From Pseudomonas_T sp032052615 (lineage in GTDB: Bacteria > Pseudomonadota > Gammaproteobacteria > Pseudomonadales > Pseudomonadaceae): a stretch of DNA of 64,000 nt. Where the stretch lies: the NCBI GenBank assembly GCA_032052615.1, contig DAMBWF010000013.1, positions 1-64,000 on the forward strand. Reading direction: 5' to 3'. The notes beneath the pieces are model-generated. The model was given only the letters and a program-made list of their open reading frames with translations, was not told the DNA's origin and made no database searches. Of this stretch, positions 52,669 through 62,900 are shown in pieces (positions within the stretch are counted from its first letter, which is position 1; each line of letters opens with the position of its first letter). The translations under genes were made by a program, and so were the position numbers.

Positions 52669-53115
52669 ATGGCCCATGCGTGGTGGTTGTTCGTCCTTCC
52701 TTTCGTCGCCGGTGCCTTCCTCCCCTTGCAGGCGGGGATCAACGGCTTGCTGGCGAAGCAGCTTTCCAGCGTCATGTGCGCCGCGCTGGTGTCGTTCGGC
52801 GTGGGCACCGTGGCGCTGCTGCTGGTGGTCCTCGCCCAGCGCGACCTGCCAGGCATCGCCGCCCTCAGGGGCGTGCAATGGTGGCAATGGTGCGGCGGCC
52901 TGCTGGGGGCGGTCTTCATCGCCACGGCGGCATTCGCCGGCCCGCGCATCGGAGCCCTGCTGTTCATGGTGCTGGTGCTGGCGGGGCAGTTGGGCATGGC
53001 CGTGGCGCTCGATCACTTCGGTTGGGTGGGTTACCGCGAAGCGCCGGTCAGCCTGATGAAAGTGGCGGGCCTGCTATTGATCCTCGGCGGAGTCTGGCTG
53101 ATCCGCCGGGGCTGA
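52669..53115 (+). CDS. DMT-family transporter (YdcZ/DUF606-like)
   Basis: A 148-residue five-helix membrane protein (LFVLPFVAGAFLPLQAGINGLL at the N-terminus, GAVFIATAAFAGPRIGALLFMVLVL in the middle). This is the YdcZ-type half-size DMT that pairs as a homodimer. The substrate is unknown. GGAG lies about 11 bases before ATG 52669. It is divergent from the peptide/M29 unit, so export of a peptide product is conceivable, though YdcZ proteins usually handle small molecules. Confidence 0.85.
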   Translation: MAHAWWLFVLPFVAGAFLPLQAGINGLLAKQLSSVMCAALVSFGVGTVALLLVVLAQRDLPGIAALRGVQWWQWCGGLLGAVFIATAAFAGPRIGALLFMVLVLAGQLGMAVALDHFGWVGYREAPVSLMKVAGLLLILGGVWLIRRG

Positions 53116-53250
53116 GGCGCCGCCGTCCCGGTCGACCGCCGCGCGCCACGCCGTTTCGCCGGCTTTCGCCTGACAAGTGCGGAAACCCCGGCCAGACTGC
53201 GATGGAGAGCATGCTGGGCATGACGGCCCGGGTCGATTCGAGGACATGCC

Positions 53251-54879
53251 ATGAACAGTATCAACGTGACGCACCGCCTGCTGGCGCTGGTCATTCTCCC
53301 GCTGCTGGCCATCCTGGCGCTGCTGGGACTGGCGTTGAACGGGTTTTCCCGCATCGACGCGGGAGTCGGCCAGCTCTATGACGACCGGGTGGTGCCGCTA
53401 CAGCAACTGAAACGGATCAGCGACCTCTATGCCGTCAACATCATCGATGCGGTGAACAAGGCGGACCATGGCCTGCTCGGCAAGCAGGAGGTCCTGAGCC
53501 ACCTCGGCGACGCGCAACGGGAGATCGAGACGCTCTGGCATGCCTACTTGGCCACGAACCTGACCGGGGAAGAGCAGCGCCTCACCCAGGAGGCTGGACA
53601 ACAGTTCCAAACCGCCAACCAGGACATCCAGCGGGCGATCGCCTTCCTGCAGGGTGCTCCCGAGCCACTGCAAGGCACCCTGGGGGCCTTCAACGGCCCG
53701 CTGTACCGGAGCATCGACCCGATCACCACCACCATCGGCTCGCTGATCCAGGTCCAGCTCGACGAGGCCAAGGCCACCCGCATGAGGGCCGCGACCGTCT
53801 ACCACACCATCCGTACCGCCATGCTCGGCGTGGCCGGCCTGATCCTCTTGGTGACCCTGGCTGGCGGCTGGCTGGTGGCGCGTAGCGTCACCCAGCCGCT
53901 GGCCGCCCTGCTCGCCGCCCTGCAACAGGCGGAGCGCGATTCCGATCTCACCGAGCGCCTGAAAATCCATGGCCGCGACGAGATCAGCCGGGTAGCGCAG
54001 GCCTATAACAGCATGCTGCAACGCTTCCGCGAGGCCATTTCCGCCCTGCAACAGGTGACCGAGCAGATCCGTGGGCAGAGCGAGGCGCTCAGCCACGTCA
54101 CCCTCAGGGCACGCCAGGACATGGATCGCCAGCAGTCCGAGACGGACCAAGTGGCGACCGCCACCACCGAGATGGCGGAAACCATCCAAGAGGTCGCGCG
54201 CAACGCCTCCAGCGCCGCCCAGGCGGCCCTGAACGCCGAACGCGAGGCCACCTCGGGCAGCCAAGTGGTGGCGCGCACCCTGAGCGCGGTCACCCAGTTG
54301 TCCGGCGAATTGCAGGAAACCGCCTTGCAGGTCACCGACGTCGCCACTGCCAGCGACACCATCGGGGGCGTGCTGGACGTGATTCGCGGAATCGCCGAAC
54401 AGACCAACCTACTGGCGTTGAACGCCGCCATCGAGGCGGCCCGGGCCGGCGAGCAGGGTCGCGGCTTCGCCGTGGTGGCCGACGAGGTCCGCTCCCTGGC
54501 CCAGCGCACCCAGCAGTCCACCGCCGAGATTCAGCAGATGATCGAGCGCTTGCAGCGCGGCGCGCGCGACGCCGCGGGGGCGATGGACCAGGGCCAGCAG
54601 CGGGCGCGCCAGTCCCTGGACGACGCCGGCGAAGCGAACGGCGCCTTGCGCGGCATCAGCGAGGCGGTGGGCACCATCATGAACATGAACACCCAGATCG
54701 CCAGTGCCACCGAGGAACAGACCTCGGTGGCCCAGGAAATCAATCGCAACTTGGTGAATATCCGCGACGTGGCCCAGTCGACCCAGGAGGCGGTGAACCA
54801 CATCGACCAGAGCAGCCAGGCCCTGGCCCAGATCGTCAACCGCCTGCGGGACTTGACCAACCGTTTTCGCGTGTCCTGA
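53251..54879 (+). CDS. Methyl-accepting chemotaxis protein
   Basis: A 542-residue transmembrane receptor. TM1 (about 10-31), a helical periplasmic sensor (about 32-188), TM2 (about 189-212), HAMP, and a signalling coiled coil with the tip IRGIAEQTNLLALNAAIEAARAG and AVVADEVRSLAQRT. The sensor looks like a four-helix bundle. It stands alone and ends RDLTNRFRVS. Ligand unknown. Confidence 0.92.
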   Translation: MNSINVTHRLLALVILPLLAILALLGLALNGFSRIDAGVGQLYDDRVVPLQQLKRISDLYAVNIIDAVNKADHGLLGKQEVLSHLGDAQREIETLWHAYLATNLTGEEQRLTQEAGQQFQTANQDIQRAIAFLQGAPEPLQGTLGAFNGPLYRSIDPITTTIGSLIQVQLDEAKATRMRAATVYHTIRTAMLGVAGLILLVTLAGGWLVARSVTQPLAALLAALQQAERDSDLTERLKIHGRDEISRVAQAYNSMLQRFREAISALQQVTEQIRGQSEALSHVTLRARQDMDRQQSETDQVATATTEMAETIQEVARNASSAAQAALNAEREATSGSQVVARTLSAVTQLSGELQETALQVTDVATASDTIGGVLDVIRGIAEQTNLLALNAAIEAARAGEQGRGFAVVADEVRSLAQRTQQSTAEIQQMIERLQRGARDAAGAMDQGQQRARQSLDDAGEANGALRGISEAVGTIMNMNTQIASATEEQTSVAQEINRNLVNIRDVAQSTQEAVNHIDQSSQALAQIVNRLRDLTNRFRVS

Positions 54880-54964
54880 TCGGGCGCCCGCCACGGGCGC
54901 GAGAGTTGGCCGGGACGCGCCCAGGCACCTTCACCCAACGGCATGCGGTGCCGGAAGCGAAGCG

Positions 54965-54997
54965 CCCCTCGCCATTCCGTAACGGCACGGCGAGGGG
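54965..54997. terminator. Hairpin between convergent MCP and glgP
   Basis: CCCCTCGCC (54965-54973) and GGCGAGGGG (54989-54997) pair perfectly, with a smaller inner pair (CCGT/ACGG). No T run follows on either strand, so termination strength is uncertain. Confidence 0.5.
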
Positions 54998-55004
54998 GAG
55001 CGGG

Positions 55005-57458
55005 TCACTCCAGAACGCGCCAGATGTCCGTGGCGTATTCGCGGATGGTCCGGTCGGACGAGAACCAGCCGGTGCGCGCCGTGTTCAGTACCGCCGCGCG
55101 CCACCAGCGCTGGGGCTGGCGCCACATGTCCTCGACCTGCCGCTGGGCCTCCCAGTACGCGTCGAAATCGGCGCAGACCAGGAAGCGGTCGCTCCAGGTC
55201 AGCTCGTCCACCAGGCCCACGTAGCGCCCCGGGTCGTCCGGCGAGAACACCCCGCTGCGCAGCGCCAGCAGCACCTCGGCCAGGCGCGGCGAGGCGGCGA
55301 TGGCGGACTCGGAGGCGTAGTCGTTGGCGCGCTTGCGGACGTTCACCTGCTGCGCGGTGAGGCCAAAGATGAACATGTTCTCCAGGCCGATGCGTTCGCT
55401 CATTTCCACGTTGGCGCCGTCCAGAGTGCCGATGGTCAGGGCGCCATTGAGGGCGAACTTCATGTTGCTGGTGCCGGACGCTTCCATCCCGGCGGTGGAG
55501 ATCTGTTCGGACAAGTCGGCCGCCGGGATGATGCTCTCCGCCAGGCTGACGTTGTAGTTGGGCAGGAACACCACCTTGAGCAGCCCGCGCACCGTCGGGT
55601 CGTTGTTCACCATGCGGGCGACATCGTTGGCCAGCTTGATGATCAGCTTGGCCTGGTGATAGCTGGCCGCCGCCTTGCCGGCGAAGATCTTCACCCGGGG
55701 CACCCAGACCGTGGTGGGCTCGGCGCGGATCGATTGGTAGAGCGCCACGGTGTGGAGCAGGTTGAGCAGTTGCCGCTTGTATTCGTGGATGCGCTTGACC
55801 TGCACGTCAAACAACGCGTCCGGATCAAGGACGATGCCCAGGCGTTCCTGCACCAGGGCGGCCAGGGCCATCTTGTTCTCCCGGCGCTGCTCGATGAAGC
55901 GCTTGCGGAAAGCCGTCTTCTCGGCGTGAGGCTCCAGGGCGAGCAGGGTTTCCTCGGGGGTGTCCAGCACCCCATCGCCCAGGGTTTCCCGGAGCAGGCG
56001 GGTCAGCCCGGGGTTGGCCTGGTGCAGCCAGCGGCGGAAGGTAACGCCGTTGGTCTTGTTGTTGATCCGCTGCGGGTAGAGACGATGCAGGTCGGTGAAC
56101 ACCGTCTCGCGCATCAGTTGGGTGTGCAGCGCCGACACGCCGTTGATGCTGTGGGAACCGAGGAATGCTAGGTTGCCCATGCGCACCCGGCGGCCGTTGC
56201 CTTCCTCGATCAGCGATACCGAGCGCAGCAGATCGAAGTCGTGCAGGCCCTGGGCCCGCAGCGCGTCGATGTGGTAGGCGTTGATCAGGTAGATGATCTG
56301 CATGTGGCGCGGCAGCAGGCGCTCCATCAGGGATACCGGCCAGCTTTCCAGCGCCTCGGGCAACAGGGTGTGGTTGGTATAGGACAGGGTGTTGACCGTC
56401 AGCTCCCAGGCCTTGTCCCACTCCAGGTTATGGGTATCCACCAGCAGTCGCATCAGCTCGGCCACGGCGATGGACGGGTGGGTGTCGTTGAGCTGGATCG
56501 CCGCTTGCTGGGGCAGGTTGAGCAGCGTGCTGTGCTGGGAGAGGTGGCGGCGCAGCAGGTCCTGCAGCGAGGCGGAGACAAAGAAGAACTCCTGGCGCAG
56601 GCGCAGCTCCTGGCCGGCCTCGGTGCTGTCCGCCGGGTAGAGCACCCGGGAGATGCTTTCCGCCCGGGCGACATCGGCCACCGCGCCGAGGTGGTCGCCG
56701 GCATTGAAGCGTTCCAGATGCAGCTCCTCCATCGCCCGCGCGCGCCACAGGCGCAGGGCGTTGACGCTGGCGCCGCGCCAGCCCACCACGGGCGTGTCGT
56801 AGGCCACGGCGCGAACGGTTTCCGCCGGCTGCCAGACCTGCCGCTGCACGCCCTGCTCGTCGGTGATGCTGGTCACGCTGCCGCCGAAGCTCACCGGGTA
56901 TACCACTTCCGGCCGTTCGAACTCCCAGGGGTTGCCGAAGTCCAGCCAGTTTTCGGTCTGCTCCTGCTGCCAGCCGTCGATGATGGCCTGGCGGAACAGC
57001 CCGTGCTCGTAGCGGATGCCATAGCCATGGGCGGTGACGCCCAGGGTCGCCATGCTTTCCATGAAGCAGGCGGCCAGCCGGCCCAGGCCACCGTTGCCGA
57101 GGGCGGCATCCGGCTCCAGGGTGCGGATTCGATCCAGATCCACGTCGACCTCGGCCAGGGCCGCGCGGGCGATCTCCAGCAGGCCGAGGTTGCTCAGGCT
57201 GTCGAACAGCAGGCGACCGATGAGGAATTCCAGGGAGAGGTAGTAGACGCGCTTTTGCTTCTTGCGCAGCGTTCGCCGGTAATCGTCGAGCCAGAAATCC
57301 ACCATGTAGTCCCGCGTGGCGAGGGCGACCGCCTCGAACCAGTCGTGTTCGGTGGCGTGCTCGGCGTCTTTGCCGACCGAGTAAGCGAGCTTCGCGAGCA
57401 CGGCGACCCGGAAGGCCGCTATCTGGTCGGGAACGGGCGTGAGCGTTTCATCGGACAT
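55005..57458 (-). CDS. glgP: Glycogen/alpha-glucan phosphorylase
   Basis: An 817-residue GT35 enzyme that phosphorolyses alpha-1,4-glucans to glucose-1-phosphate. Marks are GNGGLGRLAACFMES, the nucleotide-like DTHPSIAVAELMR, VKRIHEYKRQLLN, and the PLP site EASGTSNMKFALNG with GTLDGANVE. It lacks the regulatory N-terminal extension of animal enzymes. ATG 57458 has GAGG 8 bases upstream; the extra 27 residues before it are Arg/Pro-rich and unlikely. It is not in an operon with other glycogen genes here. Confidence 0.95.
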   Translation of the reverse strand: MSDETLTPVPDQIAAFRVAVLAKLAYSVGKDAEHATEHDWFEAVALATRDYMVDFWLDDYRRTLRKKQKRVYYLSLEFLIGRLLFDSLSNLGLLEIARAALAEVDVDLDRIRTLEPDAALGNGGLGRLAACFMESMATLGVTAHGYGIRYEHGLFRQAIIDGWQQEQTENWLDFGNPWEFERPEVVYPVSFGGSVTSITDEQGVQRQVWQPAETVRAVAYDTPVVGWRGASVNALRLWRARAMEELHLERFNAGDHLGAVADVARAESISRVLYPADSTEAGQELRLRQEFFFVSASLQDLLRRHLSQHSTLLNLPQQAAIQLNDTHPSIAVAELMRLLVDTHNLEWDKAWELTVNTLSYTNHTLLPEALESWPVSLMERLLPRHMQIIYLINAYHIDALRAQGLHDFDLLRSVSLIEEGNGRRVRMGNLAFLGSHSINGVSALHTQLMRETVFTDLHRLYPQRINNKTNGVTFRRWLHQANPGLTRLLRETLGDGVLDTPEETLLALEPHAEKTAFRKRFIEQRRENKMALAALVQERLGIVLDPDALFDVQVKRIHEYKRQLLNLLHTVALYQSIRAEPTTVWVPRVKIFAGKAAASYHQAKLIIKLANDVARMVNNDPTVRGLLKVVFLPNYNVSLAESIIPAADLSEQISTAGMEASGTSNMKFALNGALTIGTLDGANVEMSERIGLENMFIFGLTAQQVNVRKRANDYASESAIAASPRLAEVLLALRSGVFSPDDPGRYVGLVDELTWSDRFLVCADFDAYWEAQRQVEDMWRQPQRWWRAAVLNTARTGWFSSDRTIREYATDIWRVLE

Positions 57459-57631
57459 CGCATTGACCTCGTGGGTGAAAGAAAGCGGCGGTTCCGGCCT
57501 GGCTTCGACCGGACGTCGGAGGCGGGGTCGGCCGCCCATGATGCTACCGGAACCGTCCCGTCGGAGGCCCTCCAGCCCGGGCTCCGCTCGGGGACCCTAC
57601 CAGTAAAGTTCAAAACCGCCGCCAGCGCCCA

Positions 57632-59980
57632 TCAGCGGTCCAGTTGAAAGTCCACGCGAGCCGTCTGGCCCGCTTCGTCCAGCACGCTGATCTGGTGCCG
57701 GCCGGGGGTTTTCAGGTCCACGCTGAAGCTGTCGTCGGCGGCGCTTTCGCCGAGCGGCGCGCCATCCAGGAACCACCAGCGCCGTCCGCTTCCGCCCAGG
57801 GCGCCGAGCTTGAGGCGCAACGCCTCCGCGCTGCCCGCGGGCTGGCTGAGGCGGTCGCTGGGGCGCACGCCGACGATGCTCAGGGGCGCCGCTGGCGCCG
57901 GCTGGGTCGGCGGGCAGGCCGGGTCGACGGCGGGCAAACGCGCGCTGCGCCGCTCGCGGCGCGGCAGCCAGGGTTCCAGGGGCGCGGGCCAGAACACCTG
58001 TTCGTGAGGCTGCGCGCCGGGACACGAGGGGTCGACCCGGTGCCCGGCTGCGTTCAGCCAGACAGTCTGGCGCAGACCGAGCCCGAGGGGCTGGTCGGCG
58101 GCCTGCAGGGTTGGCGGAGCGGTGCCGTCGAGGGTCCAAGCGAAGCGCTGGCGCCGGCAATTGGGGTCGTCCCGCGCCATGGGCTGGCCCAAGGGCCAGC
58201 AGATGGCGGCGACGCCCACCGAGGCCGGCGGTGGGTCGTCCGGCAGCTTCACGCCACGCTGGGCGTCGCGGTTCACCAACAGGTCGTGGACTTGCAGGAG
58301 CAGCGGCGCCGCCGAGGCAAGGCCGAATTGGCCGGGCACCGGCGTGCCGTCGGGCCGGCCGATCCAGACGCCGATCAGGTGCCGAGGCCCGACACCGATG
58401 GCCCAGGCGTCGCGGAAGCCGTAGCTGGTGCCGGTCTTCCAGGCCAGCACCGGACGCTGCGCCAGCCGTGCCCGGGGATCGCGGTCGGGCCGCGCCTGGC
58501 CGGCGAGGATGCGCCGCACGATCCAGGCCGCCCCTGGCGACAGCAGGCGCCGCTCCAACAACGGGTCCTGGGGACGCAGGCGCAGGCGCGCGGCGCGCCC
58601 TTGCCGGGCGAAGGCGCTGTAGCCGGACACCAGGTTCTCCAGGCGGGTACCGGCACCGCCGAGGATCAGCGCCAGGTTCGGCTCGGCCAGGGGCGGTAGG
58701 ATCAACGGCACGCCGGCGTTGCGCAGCTCGCCGGCGAAGCGCTTCGGCCCATAGGCTTCCAGGAGTTGCACGGCCGGCAGGTTGAGGGAGGTGGCCAAGG
58801 CTTCGCTGGCCGAGACCGGCCCGCTGAACCCCGAGGAAAAGTTGCCCGGCCGGTAGTCGCCGTAACGGCGCGGCACGTCCTGCAGCAGGGACTCGGAGTG
58901 GATCAGTCCGGCGTCCAGGGCCATGCCGTAGAGGAAGGGCTTGAGGGTGGAGCCGGGGGAGCGCAGCGACTGGACCATGTCCACATGGCCGAAGCGACGC
59001 TCGTCGTCCAGGTCCACCGAGCCGAGGTAGGCGCGCACCGCCATGGTGTCGTGCTCCACCACCAGGATCGCCGCCGAGGTTCGCTCCGGCAGGCGCCCGC
59101 GCCAGCCCAGCAGCAGGTCCTCCAGGCGCCGCTGCAAGGAGGCGTCCAGGGTGGTGCGCAACAGCGGCGGGCTGCCGGGTACGTTCAGTCGGCGCGCCAG
59201 CAGCGGCGCCAGGCGTGGCTCGCGGCGGGGCGCCAGCAGCACCGGTTCCTCCAGCGCCTCGTCCACCGTCGCCCGGGGCCAGACGTCGAAATCCGCCAGC
59301 CGTCGCAGCACCTTGTCACGGGCGGCCTGGGCGCGCTCCGGGTAGCGGTCCGGACGCAGCCGGCTGGGAGCCTGGGGCAGCACCGCCAGCAACGCCGCCT
59401 CGGCGCGGGTCAGGTGCGCCGGGGATTTGCCCAGGTAGGCCCAACTGGCGGCGGCGACGCCCTGCAGGGTGCCGCCGAACGGGGCCCGGTCCAAGTAGAT
59501 CGCAAGGATCTGTTCCTTCGACAGGTGCCATTCCAGTTGCAGGGTGCGCCAGAGCTGGCGCAGCTTGCCCGGGAGGCTGCGGGAGTGGGGATCGAGCAGG
59601 CGCGCCACCTGCATCGACAGGGTGCTGCCGCCGGACAGTACCCGGCCGCCGGTGAGGTTCTGCCAGGCGGCCCGCCCCAGGGCCAGGACGTTGACCCCGG
59701 GGTGGCGGTAGAACCAGCGGTCCTCGTAGGTCAGCAGGGCCTCGAGGTAATAGGGCGAGACCTCGTTCACCGCCACCGGGTAGCGCCAGACACCTTGGGC
59801 GTCGGCGAAGCGCCACAGCGGCGTGCCGTCCTCCGCCAGCACGACCCGCGCTTGGTCGTCGGCGGGCATCGGCAGGGGGAACAACCGGTCGGCCGCGACC
59901 AGCAGCAGGATCGCCAGCAGCGGCAGCGCGAGCCAGGGCCGGCGCAACGTGCGTCCGACCCTTTTCAACCCTACCGCCAC
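57632..59980 (-). CDS. pbpC: Penicillin-binding protein 1C
   Basis: A 782-residue bifunctional murein synthase. A TM anchor (about 16-31) precedes the GT51 glycosyltransferase with Glu86 in TYEDRWFYRHPGV and GGSTLSMQVARLL. The transpeptidase has the nucleophile in SPGSTLKPFLYG, then SLN and KTGTSYGFRDAW. The C-terminal 90 residues are the BiPBP_C domain found only in PBP1C. It lies 19 bases downstream of the alpha-2-macroglobulin gene, the usual partner. Confidence 0.94.
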   Translation of the reverse strand: MAVGLKRVGRTLRRPWLALPLLAILLLVAADRLFPLPMPADDQARVVLAEDGTPLWRFADAQGVWRYPVAVNEVSPYYLEALLTYEDRWFYRHPGVNVLALGRAAWQNLTGGRVLSGGSTLSMQVARLLDPHSRSLPGKLRQLWRTLQLEWHLSKEQILAIYLDRAPFGGTLQGVAAASWAYLGKSPAHLTRAEAALLAVLPQAPSRLRPDRYPERAQAARDKVLRRLADFDVWPRATVDEALEEPVLLAPRREPRLAPLLARRLNVPGSPPLLRTTLDASLQRRLEDLLLGWRGRLPERTSAAILVVEHDTMAVRAYLGSVDLDDERRFGHVDMVQSLRSPGSTLKPFLYGMALDAGLIHSESLLQDVPRRYGDYRPGNFSSGFSGPVSASEALATSLNLPAVQLLEAYGPKRFAGELRNAGVPLILPPLAEPNLALILGGAGTRLENLVSGYSAFARQGRAARLRLRPQDPLLERRLLSPGAAWIVRRILAGQARPDRDPRARLAQRPVLAWKTGTSYGFRDAWAIGVGPRHLIGVWIGRPDGTPVPGQFGLASAAPLLLQVHDLLVNRDAQRGVKLPDDPPPASVGVAAICWPLGQPMARDDPNCRRQRFAWTLDGTAPPTLQAADQPLGLGLRQTVWLNAAGHRVDPSCPGAQPHEQVFWPAPLEPWLPRRERRSARLPAVDPACPPTQPAPAAPLSIVGVRPSDRLSQPAGSAEALRLKLGALGGSGRRWWFLDGAPLGESAADDSFSVDLKTPGRHQISVLDEAGQTARVDFQLDR

Positions 59981-59999
59981 GGCCCGTTCGCGGGCCGGC

Positions 60000-62900
60000 T
60001 CAATGGCCGTTCACCACCAGCCGGTCCGGCGCGGCGCCCACGGCATGCCAGGCGGGCCGGTACATGGAGTCCACCTGGGGTGGCGGTACCCGGTAGGTGC
60101 CCGGCGTCACGGCGCGGGCCAGGTACAGCAGGTGGCGGGTGTCGTAGCTGCTCACGTCCACCGCGGCGACGTAGCGATCGTCGCGGAATTCCTGGTGTTT
60201 GAGCGGGCTCTCCTGCATCGCCTCGAGCCACTGTTTCACCTCGCCGCCGGCGTCCTGCAGGCTCGCCGAGCTTTGCGCCAGGTTCTGGTTCTCCAGCTCC
60301 AGCCCAGCGGGCAGCAGGTCCACCACCAGGGCATCGGGTACCCGCTCCTTGGCCTTGACCGCCAGATGCACCAACACCAATTGGCCGCTTTCCAGCCGGT
60401 CGAGGTTCAGCGGACGACCGTCGGTGCCCAGGTACTGCCGCTCGATCTGGAGGTTGCTGCCACCGGGCGTCGGTGCCTGACGCGGATAGCCCGACAGGGT
60501 CAGGCGCTGATAGAGCGGCGCCTCGGAGCCGTTGCGCAAGGTCAGCGGCTCGGCCAGCAGCGGCCCGTCGAGTTTCAGCCCGGGCCGGGCGTCGCTCAGC
60601 TCGCGCTGCTGGTCGGCCGCCGCTAGGGTCGCCGTCCAGTGCTGCTCCGGCTTGCCCAGCAAGCCGCGGCCGGCGAGGAACAAGGCATTGCGCTCCTGGG
60701 TGGAGAGCCATTCGCGCACGCCAAGGGTTTCCGACAGGTCGAACAGACGCTGCTCGCGCGCGTCCGCCGCCAGGTCGTTTTCCTCCAGCAGCGAGAGAAT
60801 CAGGGCCTGGTCGCGCACCGGGCTACCATAGTCGCTGTACCACTCCTCGTCGGTGCGTTTCACCGCCAGGCCGGCCTGCAACGCCTGCTCGGCGCGGGGG
60901 CCATCGCCCATTTGCTTCAGCGCCACCGCCAAGTGCACCAGGGGCAGGCCGGAACGGGCGTCGGCGCGGCGCTCGAACAGCGCGCGCAGGTTACCCAGGG
61001 GCGCCTGCTGGCTGCGGGCCAGGACATAGCCGGCATAGGCCTGCACGGCGAAACGGCTGTGCTCGGTGCTGTAGCTGTAGTTGATGTCGATCAGCGATGG
61101 GTCCTGCAAGTAGCGCAGCAGGCGCTCGCTGGCTTTCTTCAGCGGCTCCGGCGGCACGGCGAAACCCTGCTCCCGGGCGCGCAGGAGGAAGTCGGTGACG
61201 TAGGCGGTCAGCCAGTATTCCTCCTCGCTGTCGGCGCTCCACAGGCCGAAGCTGCCGTTGTAGCGCTGCATGCTCAGCAGCCGCTCGATGCCCAGCTCGA
61301 TGGCCTTGCGCCGCTGCTCGTCCGGCTCGCCCTTCAGGCCGAGTCGCTCCAGGGTGGCGCCATCGGCGTACAGGGACGGGTAGAGCCCGCTGGTGGTCTG
61401 CTCCAGGCAGCCGTAGGGGTAGGCCTTGAGAGCGCTGACCTGCTGGGCGAGGTTCAGCGGCGGCCGGCTGGAGACGGCCAGCAGGCCCTCCAGGCTCGCC
61501 GGCTCATACTGCGCCAGGGTGCCGGCCGGCAAGCTCCAGGGCTCACCCTTGAGCACCGCGCGGAACTGTTGGGTCTGCGCCGGGTAGGCCGGGCGGGTGC
61601 CCAGGGTCCAGCTCCGGGCGAACGGCGGCAGGTTCTCGCCGGGCACCGACAGGCCCTGCACATCCAGCATCACCCGGGCTTGCTCGAAGCCGCCGGCGGT
61701 GGCGCGGACCGGAATCCGCAGGGTGGTGCGCTGGCCCTCGGCCAGTTTCAGCGACTGACTGTCCGCCTGCTCCAGGGCCAACGGGCCTTCCACCGCGAGG
61801 CGCACGGCCAGGTTCTGTTCGGATCCGGACAGGTTGGTGAGGTCCAGGGCCAGTTGGGAGCGATCGCCGCCCGCCAGGAAGCGCGGCGCCGATAGCTCGG
61901 CCACCAGGGGCGCGGCCACCACGGTCTTGGCCTCGGCCACCCCGTAGCGCTCGTCGGTCCAGGCCTGGGCCATCACCCGCAGCTCGCCATTGAAGTCAGG
62001 GATGTCCACGCTGACCTCGCCTTCGCCCTGCTCGTCCAGGGCCACCGGCTGGGCCTGGCGGGCGACGATGGTGACGTTGGTCTGGGGCCGCTTGCCGCCA
62101 CTCGCCAGGGCGGCGTCGCCGCCGAAAGCCAAGCTGGCGAGGCGCCCCCCGCCCTCGATCAACTGGCCGTAGACGTCGTACTGGTCGGCACCGTAGGCCT
62201 TGCGCCCGAACAGCGTGGCGAAGGGGTCGGGAGTCTTGTAGTCGGTAATGTTGAGGATGCCCACGTCCACCGCGGACAGCAGCACATGGGCGCCACGGGC
62301 GGGGCTGCCGTCGGCATTGCGGGCGTGCACCTTGACCTTCAGCGGCTGGTTGGGGCGCATCTTCGCCGGGGCTTCCAGCGCCACCGCCAGCTTGCGCGGC
62401 GCCCGCTCCAGCGGCAGGTGCAGCAGGCCCACGGCACGCTTGGGCGTGACGTTGGCCTTGCGCTCGCCCGGGCGGATCACCAGGGCGCTGACGTAGAGGT
62501 CGTGGCGCAGCCACTCCTTGGCCAGGGGGATGTCGTAGGTCTTGCCGGCGGCGGGCACATCGATGGTCTGCCACCACAGTGGCCCATTGGCGGACTCCAC
62601 CAACAGGTAGCCGCTGCCGGCGGCGGGTGGGGTCACGGTGACATGGGCGACTTCGCCCTCGGCGTAGGCGGGCTTGTCCAAGGCCAGCTTGACTTGGTCC
62701 GGGCGCACCGCGCCGCCCTCGACGTTATCCTGCCACCGGTAGCCGGCCCAGAAGCGCACGCTACTGACCAGGCCGCTCTCGGGGTCTTCCACTTCAACGC
62801 GGTAGGGTCCCCACTCCACCGGGAAACCGACCTTGACGGTCCCCCCGGCGGCGACGCCGACCTGTTGCTCGTCGAGGGTCAGGTATTTCTCGTTGTAGTG

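Noticed and set aside
52329..53381. 350-codon plus-strand frame starting in the peptide promoter region
   Set aside because: Most of it is out of frame through the DMT transporter and the start of the MCP; the first 40 residues look random.
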